From Eggerthellaceae bacterium UBA5906 (lineage in GTDB: Bacteria; Actinomycetota; Coriobacteriia; Coriobacteriales; Eggerthellaceae), in contig DJEE01000057.1 of NCBI GenBank assembly GCA_002431805.1, positions 4,209 through 11,743 on the forward strand: a stretch of 7,535 nucleotides of DNA. Direction: 5' to 3'. Positions within the stretch are counted from its first letter, which is position 1. The number at the start of each line of letters is the position of its first letter. A model generated the notes under the pieces. The model ran no database searches, was not told the DNA's origin, and was given only the letters and a program-made list of their open reading frames with translations. A program made the position numbers and the translations under genes. This document shows, piece by piece, positions 4,898 to 7,535 of this stretch.

Positions 4898-5884
4898 ATG
4901 AAAAACCTTGACGTGAACATCGATGGCGAACGTCTTTCGTTCGCCGCGAAGCTGGGCTATGTGGCGCTTGGCTTCTTCCTTGGCGTGGTCGGTGTGCTCA
5001 TCGACTGGGCCATTGGGCACCGTAAGAAGATGATGGAATGCTCGGCCGAGGCAATCTACCTGGGCATTTGGGGTGCGGCGCTTAACGTGGTGCTGCAGTT
5101 TGTCCTGGTGGCCGCCGGCGTGGCCGATCCGGCTGTCTTCGCGTACAGCATCATCGGCACGCACATCACGGGTTGGTCCATCTTCTGGCTGGTGGTGGCA
5201 ATCTGCTTCCTTATCCTGTCGAGCCTGTGGATTTACGGCATGGCGTACAAGCAAACGCGCGCCGAGAAAGCCATGGAGTTTCCGGGCGACGACTGGATTA
5301 AGCCGGGCGAGAAGCATTTGCGTTACGATGCCGGCATCACCATTGATGCGCCGGCTGAGCGCGTGTGGAAGCTGGTGAAGCAATCGGGTCAAACGCAAGC
5401 GGGTTGGTATAGCTTCGACTGGCTGGAGCGCCTGTTCACGTTCGATATTCACAACCATTACGACATTCATCCCGAATGGCAAAACCTCAAACCGGGCGAT
5501 TACCAGTGGTTCCATCAGGCGCCGCTTTCCATTGGCGAATGGGTGACGTGGGTATCCGATGAGCCGCCGTACGGCTGGGCGTCGCACTCCGACACGCGCA
5601 CCGACCCGGGCTATAAAAACCCCGGCCCCAACCAGGAAAAGGCGCTGAAGCTGTGGTTCAAGTACTTCTGCTGGACATGGAACTGGCTGGTGGTGCCCCT
5701 TGATGAGAATCGCTGCCGCTTGATTTGGCGTTGCGACTGCACGTTTGCGCGTTATCACCGCCTGAACAAGTACTTCGTTGTGTTCATTTTGGGCACCGCT
5801 TCCATTGTGATGGGGCGTCGTTTCATGGATGTGATGAAGGCGTTAGCGGAAGGCCGCTATACCTATCCGGAAAGCAAGCGCTAA
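4898..5884 (+). CDS. Membrane-anchored SRPBCC-domain protein
   Basis: ATG 4898 follows AAAGGGG (4886-4892) and starts a 328-aa protein; an upstream in-frame ATG at 4769 lies inside the intergenic hairpin and lacks a ribosome-binding site. The N-terminal third has hydrophobic helices at about 20-38, 53-74 and 94-115, with basic HRKK at 41-44. Residues about 140-320 look like an SRPBCC (START/polyketide-cyclase-like) domain: AGITIDAPAERVWKLVKQSG at the first strand and helix, AGWYSFDWLERLF (168-180), GDYQWFH (200-206), and a long C-terminal helix RRFMDVMKALAEGRY. SRPBCC folds form a deep cavity for hydrophobic ligands. The domain probably sits at the membrane face and delivers or holds a lipophilic substrate for the oxidoreductase encoded 75 nt downstream. 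The ligand cannot be deduced. Confidence 0.85.
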   Translation: MKNLDVNIDGERLSFAAKLGYVALGFFLGVVGVLIDWAIGHRKKMMECSAEAIYLGIWGAALNVVLQFVLVAAGVADPAVFAYSIIGTHITGWSIFWLVVAICFLILSSLWIYGMAYKQTRAEKAMEFPGDDWIKPGEKHLRYDAGITIDAPAERVWKLVKQSGQTQAGWYSFDWLERLFTFDIHNHYDIHPEWQNLKPGDYQWFHQAPLSIGEWVTWVSDEPPYGWASHSDTRTDPGYKNPGPNQEKALKLWFKYFCWTWNWLVVPLDENRCRLIWRCDCTFARYHRLNKYFVVFILGTASIVMGRRFMDVMKALAEGRYTYPESKR

Positions 5885-5959
5885 ACGAAACCCAAGCGGG
5901 CGTGGCGGATGCAACGGGGGCGTGCGCCGCGTCTTGAGGTAAGGTGAAGGAGAACTGCT

Positions 5960-7189
5960 ATGAAAAGTCATTTCGAAACCATCGTGCTGGGCGCAGGTGC
6001 CGCCGGCATGAACTGCTGCCTGGAACTGCAGAAGGCGAATCGCGAGTATCTGCTGGTCAGCCCCAACATCGGCGGGCGCATCTGCAACGACGAGCAGCGC
6101 CATATGAACTACGGCGCTGTGTTCTACTTCGGCACGTACAAATACATGTTGGCCTCGGGGCTTTTGAAGGGCACGGTGGACGTGCTGCCGAAGCTGTCCC
6201 AGGGCCAGTGCCATCACGACAACGGCAAATCCTACGAGCCGGTGTCGTTGACCACGGTGGCCGATGCGCCGTCGCTGTTCAGCTACATGAAGTGGATGCG
6301 CGACACGTTCATTCCGCGTTACGCGGCGTTCAAGGACAATTGCTGCACCATGGAGGTATCGGCGGCGCTGGAGAAAGACCCCATGATCAAGGAGCTCTAC
6401 ACCGAGTCGGCCGAGCACTTCATCGAGCGCATGCACTTCGGGCCCATCTGCCACGACCTCATCAGCATGTTCGCGCATGCATGCACGGGTACGAAGATTC
6501 GCGACCTCACCGCGCTCGACTACCTGAACACGGTGCAGCTGCTCACCATGAAGATCGTGGGCGTGCCGCCGCTGAACCTGCTGTTCGACCTGAAGCGCTT
6601 CGATTTCGACTCCGAGGGTGTGAAGGCGCGCCTGGCGTCGGGGTCGGGCGAGGTGCTCATCGGCGAGGCGACGCGTGTGGCCCGTACGGAGGGCGGTTGG
6701 CTGGTGCAGGTGGCTGGCAAGGAGCTGACCTGCGAGAACTTGGTCATGGCAACGCCGGCGCACATCACGGCGCAGCTGCTGGCCGAGGGAACCGACGTGC
6801 CGCCGCTCGACATCCGCCGCGCGTCGCAGCTGACGGGCTACCTTATCCGCGGCAAAGCGAAGCCCGGCTACGCGGAGCACACGGTGCATCTGTTCGACGA
6901 CACCATCCCGATCATTTACATCGCGCATCGCTTAGACGGCGACTATGAGATTTTCACGGAGGTGGATTTCGAGGAAGGCCGCAAGTTCGACGAGTATTTC
7001 GAGAGCTGGGAGGTCATCGGTAAGAAGTACTGGGAGTACGCGCTGTACACCGCTGCGCACGAGGCGCTGCCGCAAAACCTGGCGCCCGGTCTGATCATGG
7101 CCGGCGACGTGAACGGCCTGGGCATGGAGCCCGCCGCCATCTCCGGCATCTATGCCGCCAACAAGATCCTGGGAAAAACGGTGGACTAG
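5960..7189 (+). CDS. FAD-dependent oxidoreductase (amine oxidase / phytoene desaturase-like)
   Basis: The 409-aa protein opens with the dinucleotide-binding motif IVLGAGAAGMNCC (8-20; Gly11, Gly13, Gly16). PNIGGRICN (35-43) follows, the GGR motif that flavin-containing amine oxidases and phytoene desaturases use to bind FAD. Near the C-terminus GLIMAGDVNGLGMEPAAISG (377-396) matches the second FAD contact (G-D, then A-x-x-S-G before a helix). Length and layout fit this flavoprotein superfamily. No signal peptide or membrane helix is evident, so it is probably cytoplasmic or membrane-peripheral. The start is supported by AAGGAG (5947-5952), 7 nt from the ATG. It follows the SRPBCC gene by 75 nt without a terminator, so the two likely form an operon. 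The substrate is unknown; hydrophobic-compound oxidation or desaturation is inferred from the partner. Cysteines are frequent (for example 19-20, 128-129), without a CxxC cluster. Confidence 0.9.
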   Translation: MKSHFETIVLGAGAAGMNCCLELQKANREYLLVSPNIGGRICNDEQRHMNYGAVFYFGTYKYMLASGLLKGTVDVLPKLSQGQCHHDNGKSYEPVSLTTVADAPSLFSYMKWMRDTFIPRYAAFKDNCCTMEVSAALEKDPMIKELYTESAEHFIERMHFGPICHDLISMFAHACTGTKIRDLTALDYLNTVQLLTMKIVGVPPLNLLFDLKRFDFDSEGVKARLASGSGEVLIGEATRVARTEGGWLVQVAGKELTCENLVMATPAHITAQLLAEGTDVPPLDIRRASQLTGYLIRGKAKPGYAEHTVHLFDDTIPIIYIAHRLDGDYEIFTEVDFEEGRKFDEYFESWEVIGKKYWEYALYTAAHEALPQNLAPGLIMAGDVNGLGMEPAAISGIYAANKILGKTVD

Positions 7190-7201
7190 CAAGCCACTCG
7201 C

Positions 7202-7242
7202 CGCGTGAGCCAAAACCAACCGGGTTGGTTTTGGCTCACGTG
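7202..7242 (+). terminator. Strong intrinsic-type terminator after the oxidoreductase gene
   Basis: A perfect 17-bp stem (7204-7220 with 7224-7240; arms include GAGCCAAAACCAAC and GTTGGTTTTGGCTC) has a 3-nt loop CGG. It extends by a G-U and a C-G pair to 7202/7242. It starts 13 nt after the TAG and is followed by GGTTTCT. This probably ends the SRPBCC/oxidoreductase transcript and separates it from the gene at 7330. Confidence 0.72.
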
Positions 7243-7280
7243 CGGTTTCTCTAAGTTGGCAAACCAAAAAGTTGTGCAAG

Positions 7281-7313
7281 TGCTTCGCCGCCTTGGGGCG
7301 GAGTGGCGAAGCA
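7281..7313 (+). promoter_or_regulatory. Leader hairpin just upstream of the 7330 gene
   Basis: TGCTTCGCC (7281-7289) pairs with GGCGAAGCA (7305-7313), and GCC/GGC can pair inside it. CCGCC (7288-7292) / GGCGG (7297-7301) around TTGG is a competing inner stem. It ends 5 nt before the AGAGGGG ribosome-binding site of the 7330 gene, so it could influence translation or mark a processed 5' end. No clear promoter is visible between 7243 and 7329, and no known riboswitch consensus fits. Confidence 0.3.
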
Positions 7314-7329
7314 GGTGAGAGGGGATAAC

Positions 7330-7535
7330 ATGGCCAAAAACACAATGGTCGATCGTAAAGGGGAAACGGTGGAGGGGCTTGCCTGCTCCTACGACAACAT
7401 CGACGAGCAAGGTGGCGTTCGTTATCTTGACGAGCAGCGTCTAAGCCGCAAAGAACAGCCCAACAAGCCGGTGTTCCAGAACCACCCTCACGGTTTGGGA
7501 GTGAAAGACGCGTTCTGGCCGCGTTTTTCCACGCG
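7330..7535 (+). CDS. Unrecognised protein, N-terminal 68 codons (partial)
   Basis: ATG 7330 has AGAGGGG (7318-7324) 5 nt upstream and opens a frame that continues to the window edge. The visible part is polar and charged, beginning MAKNTMVDRKGETVEGLACS, with later YDNIDEQGG and QNHPHGLGVKDAFWPRF. No signal peptide or membrane helix appears in the first 68 residues. I do not recognise the family. It is separated from the oxidoreductase by a strong terminator, so it is probably a separate transcription unit, though it may be functionally related. Confidence 0.65.
   Translation, partial: MAKNTMVDRKGETVEGLACSYDNIDEQGGVRYLDEQRLSRKEQPNKPVFQNHPHGLGVKDAFWPRFST

Noticed and set aside
4874..5758. 294-codon minus-strand frame opposite the SRPBCC gene
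   Set aside because: Same antisense-shadow composition and no ribosome-binding context; the + strand protein has recognisable domains.
5843..6928. 361-codon minus-strand frame opposite the flavoprotein gene
   Set aside because: Composition is dominated by Arg, His, Gln, Val and Leu, as expected for the antisense of a GC-rich gene; the + strand frame has clear FAD motifs and a ribosome-binding site.
5944..6948. 334-codon + frame overlapping the flavoprotein gene
   Set aside because: Arg/His/Gly-rich out-of-frame shadow of the FAD oxidoreductase.
7254..7313. Resemblance of GGCAAACC...GTGCAAGTGC to the GEMM-I cyclic-di-GMP riboswitch core
   Set aside because: The required GACGCAAAGCC segment and the second helix do not match, so only a short chance similarity remains.
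1..7535. CRISPR arrays, tRNA or rRNA genes, complete insertion sequences
   Set aside because: No spaced direct repeats, cloverleaf with a T-loop consensus, rRNA segments or paired IS ends with a full transposase were seen by eye.

Overview
The window is GC-rich bacterial DNA with Shine-Dalgarno-led genes, GTG/ATG starts, short intergenic gaps and a HypB nickel chaperone. Together with the HipA-like kinase type and an IS3-type remnant, this suggests an anaerobic, hydrogenase-bearing actinobacterium of the Coriobacteriia (Eggerthellaceae-like). That placement is a judgement from gene style, not a proven assignment.

Layout. (1) 1-1297, + strand: the tail of one multispanning membrane protein overlaps a complete ABC-2 type permease; this is probably an exporter permease pair whose ATPase lies upstream. 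A strong hairpin at 1308-1342 closes the unit. (2) About 1359-3240: an accessory-looking segment. It holds a decayed minus-strand IS3-type transposase start with a possible IS end, then a small unrecognised ORF (1767-1979) and a HipA-like kinase (2050-3240). (3) 3363-4165, minus strand: hypB preceded by a previously unlisted 44-codon ORF joined to it by an ATGA overlap. A palindromic terminator at 3331-3363 separates hypB from the convergent kinase gene. (4) 4166-4393: an AT-rich divergent control region with a sigma70-type promoter and a dyad for the next gene. (5) 4394-7189, + strand: an ArsR-family repressor with an unusual cysteine-rich tail, then a gene pair for a membrane-anchored SRPBCC protein and an FAD-dependent oxidoreductase. 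(6) 7202-7535: a strong terminator, a structured leader and the first 68 codons of an unrecognised gene.

How it fits together. The most interesting unit is ArsR / TM-SRPBCC / FAD oxidoreductase. A 12-bp motif (CATAAGGTWATA) lies just downstream of the arsR -10 box and again, as one arm of a perfect 7-bp inverted repeat, upstream of the SRPBCC gene. This supports autoregulation plus control of the two-gene operon by the same repressor. SRPBCC folds usually hold hydrophobic ligands, and the oxidoreductase belongs to the amine oxidase / phytoene desaturase-like flavoproteins. A membrane-associated system that binds and oxidises or desaturates a lipophilic compound, sensed through the repressor's thiol tail, is a reasonable but untested reading.

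I see no tRNA, rRNA, CRISPR array or complete insertion sequence in the window.
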